DNA of 64,000 nucleotides from Phoronis australis (taxonomy: Eukaryota; Phoronida; Phoronidae). The notes below the pieces were generated by a model, which searched no databases, was not told the DNA's origin, and saw only the letters and a program-made list of their open reading frames with translations. Of the stretch, positions 20,815 through 32,800 are shown one piece after another. A program made the translations under genes and the position numbers. Each line of letters starts with the position of its first letter. The stretch's first letter is position 1. Location: NCBI GenBank assembly GCA_002633005.1, contig NMRA01000104.1, positions 332,070 to 396,069 of the forward strand, written 5' to 3'.

Positions 20815-21130
20815 CAAAGAAACAAAAAACCTAGTGATAATTAGACCCGATGAGAGAAATAGTGTAGTTATTTTAGATCGTAATGATTATGTCAATTCTT
20901 TAAATAAAAATTCAAAGTGATGAAACGAAGTTTAGGCGTGTCAAAGCAGATCCTACACTAATTACAGAAGGACAGCTACAGAGTTTTTTTCGAAAATTAA
21001 GAATGATAGTAGTTTAGATACTGAAATTTACAACTATTTGTATCCACGAGACTCACTGCCAAGTAGACTATATAGTCTACCGAAAATACACAAACAGACA
21101 GAGGATCCATTCTTTCATTTAGACCTATTC
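20815..21130 (+). pseudogene. Penelope-like element RT N-terminal fragment
   Basis: Plus-strand frames give VIIRPDERNSVVILDRNDYV, then KFRRVKADPTLITEGQLQ and, after a shift, YLYPRDSLPSRLYSLPKIHK. This corresponds to the pre-palm region of Penelope reverse transcriptases and parallels the first element at 10075-10330. Frameshifts occur near 20915 and 20995, and the copy ends near 21130. Confidence 0.8.
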
Positions 21131-21134
21131 AGCC

Positions 21135-21385
21135 GATTTCATAAAGATGGTTTAAACTAAAACCTGGTTAAAACTGGACTTAGACCAGGTTTAAAGACAA
21201 TCTGCATTTCATAAAGGTGGCTAAACGTTTTTAGACCAGTGGTCTAGTAAAACCTGGTTTAACTCCACTTTAGACCTGGTCTAATTCAGTTTTTATTTCA
21301 CCAACGAGGTCTATATTCCTTAGACCTGTATTAAGACCTTAAACCAGGTTTAACTTTGGACTTGGTCAGACCCAGGTTTAACTGT
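21135..21385. repeat. Degenerate repeat of TTTAGACCTGG/AAACCTGGTTTAA motifs
   Basis: More than ten variants of CCAGGTTTAA and its reverse complement occur within 250 bases, forming many possible local hairpins. It looks like a decayed minisatellite or foldback. Confidence 0.7.
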
Positions 21386-23510
21386 TAAATATGACAGACT
21401 TGCATGGTTTAGGTGCAACGGAATGGTGCCTTTGTGTGCAGTTGCGACGGAGGACCGAAAATGGACTATTTTCAATATTCAGTTTTACGACGACACAAGG
21501 TCAAACGTAGCAGGGGCGGATCCACGATTTTAAGGGGGGGGGGGTCGGTCGGTCAAGGGCTTAGAGGGGGAACAAGTCAACAATTTTGAAAATTACAGAT
21601 TTGATATCACTGCCAGTATGGATAATGTGTGTTTTTGTTTTGCTTTTGTTTCGTTATGTTTTAAGTTAATTTATTTTCCTTTGATTCATATTATACTGTA
21701 CATAAAATGAATACTACAGTGTCACACTGAAGGTAATGTTACGCATGTTCACGTAATTGAGTGGCCCTAACGTTTGCATTGTTTTAAGATGTGTCTTGGA
21801 ATCTTAGTGTCTTTTAAAGGTCCTCTAAGAGTTTTCGGGAACAAATCAAGTCTTCAGTCGCTAACCGTATGCTCCCTATCCTATCACCACCCCATTCTCC
21901 CTATGCCGCCAGCTTTGCACCGGCCTCTCTTGCCCGCTATGCGCCGAGGAGGAAAATCCTGGAGGAGGGGGCAGCCATTAGATCCTGAGTTACCATATGT
22001 TTCAACTGAATTTCACGAAGAGTGAGAATGGTACTTAAGGACCACGGCAGCCGGATAACTGGGAGCCGGGCTTTCTTCCTCAAGTGAACAACAGCTGTGA
22101 GCTGACAGCTCACGACATCAGATGGTATGAAAATACCACTTGGATGAATCAAGATAGCATCTGGTCATCTCAGCTATGATTTATTTATTTGTTTCAGGCA
22201 GGCAGCTCAGCTCGTACCTTTCCGCCTGAGCTCGTACCTTTCCGCCTGAGCTCGTACCTTTCCGCCCGTGCATGCTGTTCTATGGTCAAAATTCATTTTA
22301 TATTTATTCAATTTAAGAGGGTCAACTTCTTAGGGTATTGCATGAGGTCCCGCCGGGATACCTTTGGGGCTGTTTCAAGATTCCTTGTTACAACACGGGT
22401 AGCCCAGTTTCTCAGTGGTGGCTTGGGACAAATGCCACAGGGTGTCCTAAAATCTTGAGCATTGACTATGTTTTGACCGCTTCGTTAAGTTTGCCTCAAG
22501 TTCAAGCTTGTCACACAAGCGAGAACAATTTTATTCATGTACACAAGCTTATACAGTAAAAGCTGTGCAAGTCAAAACTCAGTTCAAGTGAAGCTAAGTT
22601 CTACCGAAACTATTTTCTCCTGATTCTGAGAAAAGGACAAAATCAGAAAAAATCCCAGCATATGGGGGCAAAATACTTGTTTAGCGTGCTAGTAATAACC
22701 AAATCAAATTCCGTTTGTAGAACCATGAATGTCTCATCGGTTATATTTCGCTTCTTTTATCTCTCTGTAACAAGTACGAATTAAGGCGTCTGCCATCTTA
22801 TGCTCATACATTTTGAGCTAATAACATTACATTATAGTTAGTGGTGACCCGAATGCCAGCCAACGAGCCAAGTGAAAGCCTCAGTTCAGGAGTTCACCTG
22901 TAGGTTAAAAATGCAAATGGCGGATCGAGTAACAAGCGCATTCTTTTGAAGGGCTTGCTTTCTGCATATAAATATTTTACCACGATAGTAATTTCGACGT
23001 GTGCAGATTAATATTTGATGTGCAATTCCAGCGTTAGTGTGATGTGTATGGCATTAAATTCTACATTTCGACGTACGAACCTCCAACCATGTTTAGTCGT
23101 TGGTTTACTGACTAAACTGCGCTAGATCACGTGGGGCATGTTTTGAGATGGCCTTATTTCGTTGATCGTTTGTGAACTTGTTGTAACAGAATAAATATGG
23201 AATTCCGAGCTCTTTCAAGGTGTCTCAAGAACAAGCAAGTTGACGGTGTTGGTGGGAATTGGTTATCTGTTTTCAAAACCATATTTTATCTGGACTTGTT
23301 CACGTTTCAAATCTTACAAAGCTTTGCTTTTCAATTAAAATCAAGATTGGTTGAGTGACCGGCCGTCATGTTCCAAGTTGTCTAATATCTAATTTTAAGC
23401 AAAATTGTGAGTTAAGATCTAGCACAACTGAGAAATTTAGCCAATCAGCGAGTACATAAGAGGACTAGTTCTTAGTTCGGAGTGTGCAAACTGGAAGGTT
23501 TAACAAGTAT
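21386..23510. other. No gene recognised; contains a 20-bp tandem triplet
   Basis: GAGCTCGTACCTTTCCGCCT is repeated three times at about 22206-22266. A G-run at 21532-21543 resembles the G-rich dispersed repeat. Short frames at 21774-22559 overlap on both strands and show no domain. Confidence 0.5.
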
Positions 23511-23520
23511 TTTAAATACA

Positions 23521-23569
23521 ATGACTGAGAGATGCGATGGTGACGATTGCCAAGATATGACTATATGTA
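23521..23569 (+). CDS. Possible first coding exon (16 residues)
   Basis: An ATG at 23521 opens a frame reading MTERCDGDDCQDMTIC that runs directly into a consensus donor GTAAGTAAT at 23570 in phase 1. A TACATAAGA box near 23452 could serve as a TATA element. I could not find a matching downstream exon: the nearest good acceptor (TTGCTGTTTCAG near 23983) gives an immediate stop in this phase. It may be chance. Confidence 0.2.
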
Positions 23570-23574
23570 GTAAG

Positions 23575-26215
23575 TAATACACAACGTAACGTCATACTGA
23601 AATGGACGATATTTGTATCGAGCGAGCTTAGTACGGAAGGTGTGAGTTTTACGTTTTAAAATTTGAGAAACGACACGCTTGATAGAAGACGCGTTTTTAT
23701 TGTTGACAGTCATAAAATCACATCTAGGAATATATTAGCTTTACTCGACTAAATGGTTCACAATCAGCTACCTGTCAATAACTGTTGATAATTGAACGTG
23801 ACGACACAAGTCTCCTTGACACAATTGAAAGCTTTACTAGAGATTTTGTCCATTTCATGCTTTCCCAGCTTCTTCAATTTCCATGCGCATGCTCTGTAAG
23901 AAGAACATATTTTTTCTAACCACAATATACATGTTGCACGTGGCAGAGATCCTTATCAACGATTTTCCTGTCTTGCTGTTTCAGATTGGATCTAAGATAA
24001 ACGCGAAACATTCATACCGGCCAACACTCCCTAAAACATCGTCGAGTCGACATTGCATTTATCCCATACGCTTCGAATTCCTAAATTCCTTTAATTTCTT
24101 CTGTATTTTTTTAAATACGTCATCCATAATGTGCACGTGGCGGATCACAGCCTATATTCATGTACTTGCGCGTTAGGTTATGAGTTGTCTCTACTAAAAG
24201 AAACAGTTTTAAATGTAACGATTAATTACTTGAAAAGAGATAACAAAGATGAAAACAACGATAATTGTGCATTGAACTTGTAATATTTCCTGAAAATAAT
24301 AGTTCAATAACAACAATTTGATGTTGTAGTTACCGAGGAATCGACGCCAGACTGTATAATATTCAGCAATTGAAAACTGAGACAGGTGTGTCATAAAATT
24401 AACAGTTTTGTACCAGATGTTACGTTTGGGACCTGGTTGCATGTTGAGTGTTATTTACACTGCTGCAATTGTATTACTTTAAACTACTTTGGGAAAGTTT
24501 GGTGATAGAACAGGCTAACGACTTCGAGTTGACATTGACTTACTTTTTGAACTTGCCATGTCAGAGGGCACTGTTGAAGTAGTGCGGGAGGTGTATGCGG
24601 AAAAAATACCACGTGGCCATATTGCACTCGGCTGATTCAACGGGTATGGGATAAATGTATATTAATACGGTAAAAACCAAAAGTGAACAGAAATAAAAAG
24701 GTATAATATATGTATATATATAGCGTCAGGTAGACATTATGTAATTTCAAAATAACAAAGACCATTGATTGAGCAGCAGAAAGTTTGATTCAAGTCACAA
24801 AAATCCTGAAATGTGAAAACAACTGCAAGAAACACACTACAGTTTAAGTTTTGAAAATATTCCCTGAGGCTTTCATTGTTTGTAATGAATATCAGCGGAA
24901 ATGGAAAGATGAAGATTTTCACAGGACTAGTTTCATTTTTTCATCATTCAATGAATATGACGTTCTCAAATTTTGAGGCTGTGATTGGATAATTAGGCAG
25001 CATACAGCAACACCACTTAAAATTAGGAGACCATACAATCTGCCACTTAAATAGCCACACAAGAAAATAAAAGTTGCCATCGCAACATAGTCACAGGATG
25101 AAAAGACTGGAGCTGCAGTCAACGGTCTATTACGTCATACTTTTGTAACCCCTCAGTATTTTAGATAAAATGAGCTGCAGCCGTTGAGTGTTCTTCGTTA
25201 CACATTTAAAAATCATCCTTAAGCTCTCATTTGAGTTCTCGTCGCGTTAAACAGTGTTTTTAAATTGGTTGTAATTGTAAAGTATATGTCTTAAAGCTCC
25301 GTGTATGTCATCAGCTGAATTCGTTAGAAAACAGTGTATCAGCACAATTTTGTTGACTGACACCACTTTGATTCCAAGTGAAACCATTATTATTTTACAA
25401 CGTTTTTTAAACAGCCAAATTTCATACGCAGTTGTTCCATGGGCTCAGCGCATGGAGTTTATATTGTTCATGATAAGCTCTGCGATGGGATACTGCTACT
25501 TAAAGTCTTTATATTTTGGTTTGAGTTCGGCCTTCGAAATGGCCTAGTACCGTGGAGTTTTAAAGAATGGAAACGCCCCCGAAGTATGCTATTTTGCCTA
25601 CACTATAACAAAAAGTTATATCAACAGTGAAACTGATAACGATGAGATGGGCATGGCGATGAAGGAAACGCCGATGGTGATGGGGATCATTAAAATGACT
25701 TATTAAAAATATACAATAATTAACAGTCATGAACATATAGCTTATGCAACCGAGGTTCGTTAAAATCTCAGAAAGGCTTCCATGATAGCTTGCTTCACTC
25801 TTTAAGTAGCGGTAATTGTTTTCATGTATTGTGGTAGGGTTATTGGCTTTGACCGTGGCTTAGTGGATATGTTGTTTCCCTGTTTGGTTGTTTGTTCATT
25901 TGCTCTAAATAGTTTTGCTGCACTAAAACAAAGCAGTTTGAAAGGACATTGATGTCATTAATAGTATGATCGTGAAATTAAATTACTATCATAGGCATCC
26001 CACTAAGTGAAATAGAATGTAAATATCCAGCTTTTGTCCCTTATACTATAATTAGCGTCGATGTAAACTGCGATGTTTGTTGAACCGTTCATACTGGCTT
26101 TCGTCGGTGGTTGGAGATCATCGAAACAATTGCGACGGCAGTGCCTCTGTTGATAATTGACACCAAAATTGACTGTTCAGACTGCGCCGAAGCGTCGCAA
26201 AAAGTTAACTGGCGC
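23575..26215. other. No gene recognised
   Basis: Long AT-rich stretch. Minus-strand frames at 24737-25122 are hydrophobic, and one has a C-x6-CC-x5-C string, but they lack a complete cysteine pattern, a proper ATG and splice context. No transposon ends are seen. Confidence 0.5.
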
Positions 26216-26217
26216 TG

Positions 26218-26270
26218 TTAACTTCTATACAGTACCGAAGTTAACTTCTATACAGTACCGAAGTTAACCT
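26218..26270. repeat. 25-bp tandem duplication
   Basis: GTTAACTTCTATACAGTACC followed by GAA is present twice in direct succession, with a third partial GTTAACC. Confidence 0.9.
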
Positions 26271-26899
26271 TTCATACTGAGCACAACTCCACAAAACATC
26301 GACACGTCTTTTGTTACAGTGGTCGCAGTCTTTCAAACGTCTTTTCAGCACTAGTTTGAGCAACCAGATATTTTTCAAAGCCTTGATGGTCACAGCCAAG
26401 CGTAATATGAAGATAGTGACCGTCATGCGACTGTTTCGAACAGAACGTTGTTATCACAGTGATTTTTTGAAAATCGGGATAGTTCACTTTCAACGTCTAT
26501 GAACATTAGTTTTCTCTACACGACATAAATATCAACAATTCAAATAATGAACGGTTTGGCTCAAATAACAAATTCTTTAGAGTTCTTTTTGATTCTTCCG
26601 GAGGACATAATACTTGCTATAAGTGTCGACTTGAAAACTACATGGTGTCATAGATAGACAATTGGTATTCAAGAAAAGAACCGTGATCCATGACAGGCAG
26701 TATTTATGTAGTCATCTGACGTGAATGATGAATAGTTGCCTAGTTCAAACTTTTGATTGAGGAGTATTGGGCTGCTGAAGACGAAACTGTAAGCACCAAG
26801 ACATGACTTTGAAAAGTACACTGCACCATTCTTATAACTTGAATAACTATTTTAATGAAGGAAGACATATTGTCAACTAGTAGGAACGACTTTCACTTA

Positions 26900-27075
26900 C
26901 TATTTGTAGAAATAAACGTAGAACCTTAATTCACTGCAGCTGGAATCAGTTTCCGGGTTGTCCGATTTACAACACGTCGCTGCGTTTTTGCTGCTAAACC
27001 CGTCGCAGAAGTTTTGCCACTTTCCACTGATTCTGGTCCCCGTGCACTTGTCCTCGTAGTCGGCGCAAGCCTCAG
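26900..27075 (-). CDS. Gene B exon 2: six-cysteine domain of a secreted peptide
   Basis: The minus-strand exon follows the acceptor TTTCATTTCAG at 27076 and runs 176 bases to a TAG stop at 26900. It enters in phase 1. Cysteines are spaced C-x6-C-x12-C-x10-CC-x10-C, and the protein ends SELRFYVYFYK. Paired with the signal-peptide exon at 39859-39763 it would give a 90-residue protein with Cys 36, 43, 56, 67, 68 and 79. The C-terminal L-R-F-aromatic stretch resembles LRFWILFLKW of gene C, and the cysteine frame resembles both A and C. ATTAAA near 26855 could be a polyadenylation signal. Role unknown. Confidence 0.7.
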
Positions 27076-27179
27076 CTGAAATGAAATCTAGCACTTTAGA
27101 CGGGAGATACTTGTTCAATTTCCACAATTTTCGCGTTGTGAGTGATAGCTTTATGTGGTCTCATAAATGCATGGTAAGT

Positions 27180-27545
27180 ACATCAAGTTTGGGGGGGGTC
27201 AACAATAGTTCGGACTTTAAACTACTTGTCCGGACTTTCAAACCAGTCAGCTGGACTGCAAAACCAAATGGCAGGTGATCAAACATGTTGTCCGGACTTC
27301 AAAATGCGATGGCCTCACCCCAAAAACTAGTTGGCTGGACAGAAAACACTATAACCGGTGCTATAACCACTAGCAGTTGGCCAGTGATCGAACACCATGG
27401 CCGGACTTCCTCAGAAATTCATATAAGCCATTGCAAAGACAAAATTTCTAATGCTTTGGCCGAAATCCTCACGGAGTGCTGCTATGGCCTGGGATTGAAG
27501 TTTTGCCGGCTCAGTCGAGAAGACAATCACTGAAATGTATAAAGA
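27180..27545. repeat. Degenerate repeat of GGCCGGACTT/TTGGCTGGAC motifs
   Basis: Many variants of GTCCGGACTTTCAAACCA and TTGGC(T/C)(G/A)GAC occur between 27220 and 27420, and a similar degenerate run is at 28780-28935. The plus-strand frame at 27285-27533 lies on this repeat. In the inferred gene B transcript this is intronic. Confidence 0.6.
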
Positions 27546-27839
27546 TTAGAAAATGGTATTATACAGCAACGTGATTAATCTTATTGTATAGTACCTATTT
27601 TTCAGTTGTTTAAAAATCGACAAGGCGATCAGCGGTCAATGGGGCCGCTCTCCGGCGCGCCATTACATCATTGCATTCCCAAAGATTTTAGTATAGGTCA
27701 AAAAAATTCCTTGACCCGACGCCACTTGATTTATTCGAACAAAGAGGCATGCGTTCGTATAAAACACTTGAACATTAAGTAGAAAAAAGTAATAGAAACC
27801 CATGGAAATCGATCAGCATACCATGCGCGCAACGAGCCT

Positions 27840-28095
27840 AAAATATAGGGGGCTCGAGTTTCTCTGTATGGGGACCTTTTACTGAACAAAATCAATGAGG
27901 ACTAAAAAATGAGACCACTAGGTTCAGGCCTACGAATTGTGAATCTGCGCCTATTTCCTGTGTTCTTTATAGGCTTTTGTGTCGTTTGCTTGGACTTTTT
28001 CCCACTGAGGCCGACCTTTTTGCCCAATTCGCCAAATTGGAGGGCTCGTTTGAGCCCCCCGAGCCCCCCCCCCCCGCGAGCGCCCATGCATACAA
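27840..28095. repeat. Copy of the G/C-rich dispersed repeat
   Basis: Reverse-complement match to 6605-6730 (TTTTTGCCCAATTCGCCAA), ending in a C12-like run and GCGAGCGCCCATGC. The four overlapping open frames here arise from the low-complexity sequence. Confidence 0.7.
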
Positions 28096-28719
28096 ACAGC
28101 TGTATGTCGTGTCATTGTATGCAACCATTGACCAATGGAACTGTACATGTTTGTGTACATGTGTATATTCGGAATTGAGGGCATAGGCCAGTTTGAATAA
28201 AAGTTGGAACAAAGTTTTGCAAAACAATAGAGTTACAGAAACTGATATGTTAATAGTATTTCAATAAAAAAGAAGAATGCACACATGACCCCAAAAACAC
28301 CCTGTACTGGTTGGTAACACACACGTGTACATCGGCTAGCCGCGTGTGCCTGTGAACATCACTGCTTGCCTGGGCGGCCGAAGCCTGAAGGTCTGTGCAA
28401 AAGCATAGTATGCATTTGCACAGACCCAATTTCCCGAATGGTGATTGGAATTGTCTACTTCAGGTTATACCAAAAAATTATAATTACATCAATATGCAGA
28501 TGTTTTTTTCAAAAAAATAAAACGCTTGTAAGATATGCTGAGTTGTCTCAAGGAAAATTACTTCAGTGATATGCACGTAACTTTTCTTAAACTTTCTAGT
28601 ATTACTTGTCCTTAGTACCTGATTCATCTTAGCGTGGTGAACTGGTAACTTGTATAGTTTGAAACGACATGGTCTCACACTTGAAGCAGTTTTGTCATAG
28701 ACTCAAGTGACATCTAGTG

Positions 28720-28935
28720 ATTATTTTTCGCACCCGTTTGTTTTTTCAAAATCAGCGAATTCTTCGGCCATTGTGACTGAGCACCAGTCAACCCTCTTCA
28801 GGACCGGCCAACCAGATTTTTGTATGCAGCCATCTGGCAGGTACCTACCAACCCGTTTTGAGGTCCGACCACCACCGACCATTCGGTTTTGCAGTCCAGC
28901 CAGATGGTTTTGAATTCCGACCAACTGTTAATTGC
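28720..28935. repeat. Degenerate minisatellite-like repeat
   Basis: Recurrent CCGGCCAACCAGATTTT, CCGACCACCACCGACCATT and CCAGCCAGATGGTTTTG variants spaced about 25 bases apart. It is related in motif to 27180-27545. Confidence 0.55.
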
Positions 28936-29030
28936 CCTAGTATATGAGATGGAGTAATGTCGCATAAGCGTAAGTATTTCTAGAAACACGTTTTTAAAAG
29001 TTTCTCAAGTGTTTGGCGTATATGTTGCTT

Positions 29031-29744
29031 TTTACCACATTATCAGCTTGACATGGCCCATACAACTGTTAAATAACCCATTTAGTTATTCAATCTTTAG
29101 TTATTCAACTTGTGTTGAATAACATTTGGCGGGAACTCGAGGCCGCTAGAGTTTCGAGCTGTCGACTAAACCTCTACGCCAATCAGCAGCTGAAGTCATC
29201 GTACATGAAAATAGAATACCCAAATGAGGACGCGCAATAATCGCATGCTCAACAAACGGCATTGTACAGACATTTATACGCTGTGAAAAATAAGATGCAC
29301 ACTTTCAATGAAAACGACATTCTTAATTCAGTAAAATTTATCTGTCATTTCTCTCACTTGTTAATTATCGATCTCCGATTTAAATGCTGGTAACATGTCG
29401 TCGGGACCGTTTGACTTGGACATTATACATGTACTCAGTAACCAGTGGTAACCTACTTTAGCAGACTATATTTTCACGGTGGAAGCTTGGCGCGACAAGA
29501 TGTGTAGCAAACTAGACTAGTTGCTGAAAATGTATTTTTTAGTTTCTCTTTATTTCTATTTTATTTAAATTTTCAATTGGTTTTGAGTAAAAACATTATT
29601 TTAACAAGAACAACTCGGCGTTTCTTAAAAGGTCACGACCTCCGACCACGGGCCTCTGACATAGAAAATAGTTACAAAGCTGAGGCGAGTCCGGAGAAAG
29701 GTAGATCGATTCATTGCAATGTTTAGCGTTCTATATTTGGTATA
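29031..29744 (-). mobile_element. MITE copy 3
   Basis: Reverse-oriented relative of 8011-8716. It starts TACCACATTATCAGC, contains GTCATCGTACATGAAAATAG, ACATTTATACGCTGTGAAAA and GGTCACGACCTCCGACCACG, and ends ATATTTGGTATA. The tRNA-like segment is degenerate. A partial hairpin-repeat arm (TATTACATGCTCTCAGTCGT to GGAGCCCTCGTGGATTT) follows at 29750-29805. Confidence 0.75.
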
Positions 29745-29809
29745 AATATATTATTACATGCTCTCAGTCGTTATCCGTATTATCCGGAGCCCTCGTGGAT
29801 TTCATATAA

Positions 29810-31059
29810 TATTGACAACTATGCAATAGGTGTTCAAAATAACACTGATTCTTTGTTGTGAATTTTCCAAAGTTAACTTTCTTTAGTAATATAACAATCA
29901 TAAAAATGTGTTCCAATGTCTCTTGACGTTCAACGGTAACATATATCAGGATCACTGATTTTACTTTCTGAAGAAATGAGTTTATTTCTAAACCTCTGCG
30001 AAAAGACCAACGCTGCAACCAATGTTATGAGCTACTCACAGTCAATTTCAAAGCTGTTCAATAGATGTCTGCCCGTTTTTTTATCTATCAGAAAACCTTT
30101 ATCTGTAAATTTGAGATGGCTAGTTAGAGAAATTAGTTTGTCACATTTTTATGTCACTGCATCCTGGATTTTTGCTGAGGAATGTAACTGTCTCAAGTGT
30201 TTTTATGATTATGTTGATAATGATTCGTTGCAGACGCCAATCGCGAATTTAGTTCTGTAGAAATTGGCCGTGGCATGGTGCCCTGTAAGATATCGAAATA
30301 TAATCTATCAGGATATCCCTATTCCACAGAACCACTATGCTTTCATGGCATGGAATACAAAGAGCGCAGCTGAAAATATTATTCTTAACGTTTTGAGAGT
30401 GTAGTTAAAGCAGTTTTGACCAAGAAGATCGCTATGTCACGTGTTCGTAATAAATCTGTTCAAAACAAACGTTTTTGGAAAGGCCGGTGACCCTGAAACG
30501 AGGATAACGCACATCAGAAAAATAGTTGAAACGATATTCTGACCACATAGGCATTTCCAATGCCTAGTAGTTGGCATGTTCCATGTTCTTATATCTCCAG
30601 GAGGCAATACAACATAAAACTGGCCTACAGTCTAATATAAAGAATTGGAAAGTACATTTTTGTCTTTATACCACACACATTTTGATGCGCCGATGCAATA
30701 ACCGTGTCACTTGCCCGTGCAATAATCCATCAGGTTATTGTGCGGTCAGGTGCCCCACGGTTATTGCACAGGTAAAAAAATAGAGTCAGCAAAGAAATGT
30801 GGGTTAAATGTTTAATATGTAGTGCATATATTTCAAACTACATGCGTCTTTATCTGGGTATGTCAGTAGCCGCGTAAGTATTTTCACGAGGCTGGAAACT
30901 GCACGAAAATACTCGGCGCAGCAATCTCGGTTTATAAAATCACCCATATACACGCGTGTAAGGTCACTGCAAAAAACGAGCATTGGACAGATCTCAACCT
31001 CAGACAAGGACTCGCGTGCGTTTACTAAGCAGCAACACCGCAGACAACCCACTCAGAGT
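29810..31059. other. No gene recognised (inside the inferred gene B intron)
   Basis: Short frames on both strands (29764-30018, 29976-30260, 30571-30783, 30804-31052) lack domains. A small palindromic block around GGTTATTGTGCGGTCAGG (30730) is present. Nothing else is supported. Confidence 0.45.
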
Positions 31060-31175
31060 ATCAAACCAAGGAGTGTAGTAGTATAGGAGAGTTCACTTGC
31101 GAGTTCGCTGTTACCGCTACTACTAGCGCCGCCAAGTGGTGAACAAGCAACTCTCAACCAGGAAGCGCCAAAACA

Positions 31176-31301
31176 ATGGGGAAGGACGCATTTTGCAGTG
31201 CGATAAATTTCATGAATTCATCCACGAAAACTCCAGACGTGTCATTTTTTAGGTTTCCTAAGGAACCCGAAAGGCAAGGATTATCTGTTATTCAATAAAA
31301 T
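31176..31301 (+). pseudogene. THAP zinc-finger N-terminus of a P-element-type transposase
   Basis: A 41-residue frame begins MGKDAFCSAIN and reaches VSFFRFPKEPER, the hallmark start of THAP domains (C-x2-4-C, then F-x-F-P-x-(D/E)-x-x-R). The second zinc-binding cysteine is replaced by Phe in CSAINF, and the frame stops soon after PER. No consensus donor is found immediately after, so the exon is broken or shifted. THAP domains bind the terminal repeats of P elements. Its position just inside the left terminus fits that. Confidence 0.7.
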
Positions 31302-31713
31302 GATACATTGGCTTTCATTTTGTGTGTTCTGTTCACGGTTGTGTCTAGACAAGTCGATCACAGTCCCGTTGCCGCTGACACTGTTCTGTTGTCTGCAGTG
31401 TAGGCTATGCCTACTGTACAACCGGGCTGCCGGCGGAAGGACTATGATGAACGTACGATGTGATCGTCAGCTTTTTGAATACTTGCAGTCCATCAATTCC
31501 AAATTCAAATGTCACCCGTACGATAGCAGGGACAATTTTAGGAAAACATACCCATGCCCATCAGTGATGGCCATGAGTAATATGACTGGTGACATGACAG
31601 CCATGGCACAATCACAGCCACAGGGCCACTAAGTCTGTCATGAGTCAAGTTAGCGAATCTGTGGTTCTCGGTGAAAAGGTGAAAAATCCGAACATAATTT
31701 TAATGTGCCAGNA

Positions 31714-31875
31714 ATCTGGTTTTCGTATTTTACTAAGGTTGATCAGATTGAAACATTTTATGAATGGTTAGCCTGTGATTTGGAGAGAGCCAAAGTGAAA
31801 CTGATGGATCATTCAGAGTCTGAGTGGTGGGCTGAAATTTTGTTAAACCCAAGCTATCCGTATCATTCTCGATGA
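31714..31875 (+). pseudogene. Internal coding-like segment of the P-like element
   Basis: An uninterrupted frame reads IWFSYFTKVDQIETFYEWLA followed by DLERAKVKL and SEWWAEILLNPSYPYHSR before TGA. It has no match I can name but has strong protein-like composition and lies in the transposon. It starts right after the single N at 31712, so a reading error could hide continuity with upstream sequence. Confidence 0.4.
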
Positions 31876-32634
31876 CAAAGACCTCTGTGAGTAAATTAGT
31901 TTTCAGCTTTATTTAGAACGCATTTCTTTGGCGAAAAGTGCTGTTGTTTGCTAGTGAATTAATAGAAAGTGACAAGGTTGGTCAGATTTTCTTGTTGTAT
32001 TGGTTGGTGTATGTGTTGCCTGTTTCGTATGTTTTTGGAGATTGTGATTAATTTAAGGCTAGGTATCAGATATGATATTGTGGTCTGGCTTTAACTTACC
32101 TGAAATATTTACTAATAGGAACACTGGGCATATAAAATAAAATTTTGGTTTTATCATCCAAGTCTTTTTAATTCAATTTTGTATGAAGTTATGTGGGTAG
32201 TGAATATTTTGATTGCTGTTTAGTACCTCTTAATTTTTTGTCATGATATTTTGAACTTTGACTAGTTATGGGTGATGATATACTCAATGTTACTTCATTT
32301 TGTAAGTTGTGAGCTATTCTACAGATTAGCAAGTGACTTGTATCTGTTGGTGATTGGGAGAGTGGGATTGAGCCCTATACTGGCATGTCTAAGAAATAAT
32401 GGAATGTTCTAAAATTGTATTACGATTTTGTGGTAGTGATGAATTGCCTTGCTTTCTTCTTCTCACTTGTGTAACACCCACTGCACAAAACAATTGTCTG
32501 CATTGGCAGTAGACTCATGCATTGAATAGGGAACACATGCGATATTGTTGGGTGGAGATGAAACCAGCAGTGAGCTGGGAGCAACATGTTTGTCAATGAC
32601 CGGGTCAGGGGAGCAACCAAAATGTGTGACGATG

Positions 32635-32800
32635 GGAGGGGCTCAACACCCATGTGGTATACTTACCCATTGGTTTTTACCCGTTTAGCACTCCTCCCAT
32701 GTAACCCCCCCCTGGGAGGGGGTCAACACCCATTTGGTGCCTACCTGCCGGTTTTTGCCAGGTAACCCCTTTGCTGGCACCTGGGGGGAATTCTCCTCTG
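32635..32800. repeat. Imperfect tandem duplication within the P-like element
   Basis: GGTCAACACCCATTTGGT and GCTCAACACCCATGTGGT each precede a CGGTTTTTGCC/TGGTTTTTACC and TAACCCC block, a unit of about 75 bases present twice. Confidence 0.6.

Noticed and set aside
24737-24922. Minus-strand C-x13-C-x6-CC-x5-C string as a fourth family member
   Set aside because: Lacks the first cysteine, starts without ATG, and no signal exon or phase-1 acceptor placing all cysteines was found.
27285-27533. Plus-strand frame ending C-x14-CC-x7-C as a family member
   Set aside because: Lies on a degenerate GGCCGGACTT repeat, lacks the first two cysteines and any acceptor.
31300-31632. 110-residue frame with a CC-x2-C-x2-C string as a host zinc protein
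   Set aside because: Lies inside the P-like transposon between its termini; no consistent zinc-finger spacing.
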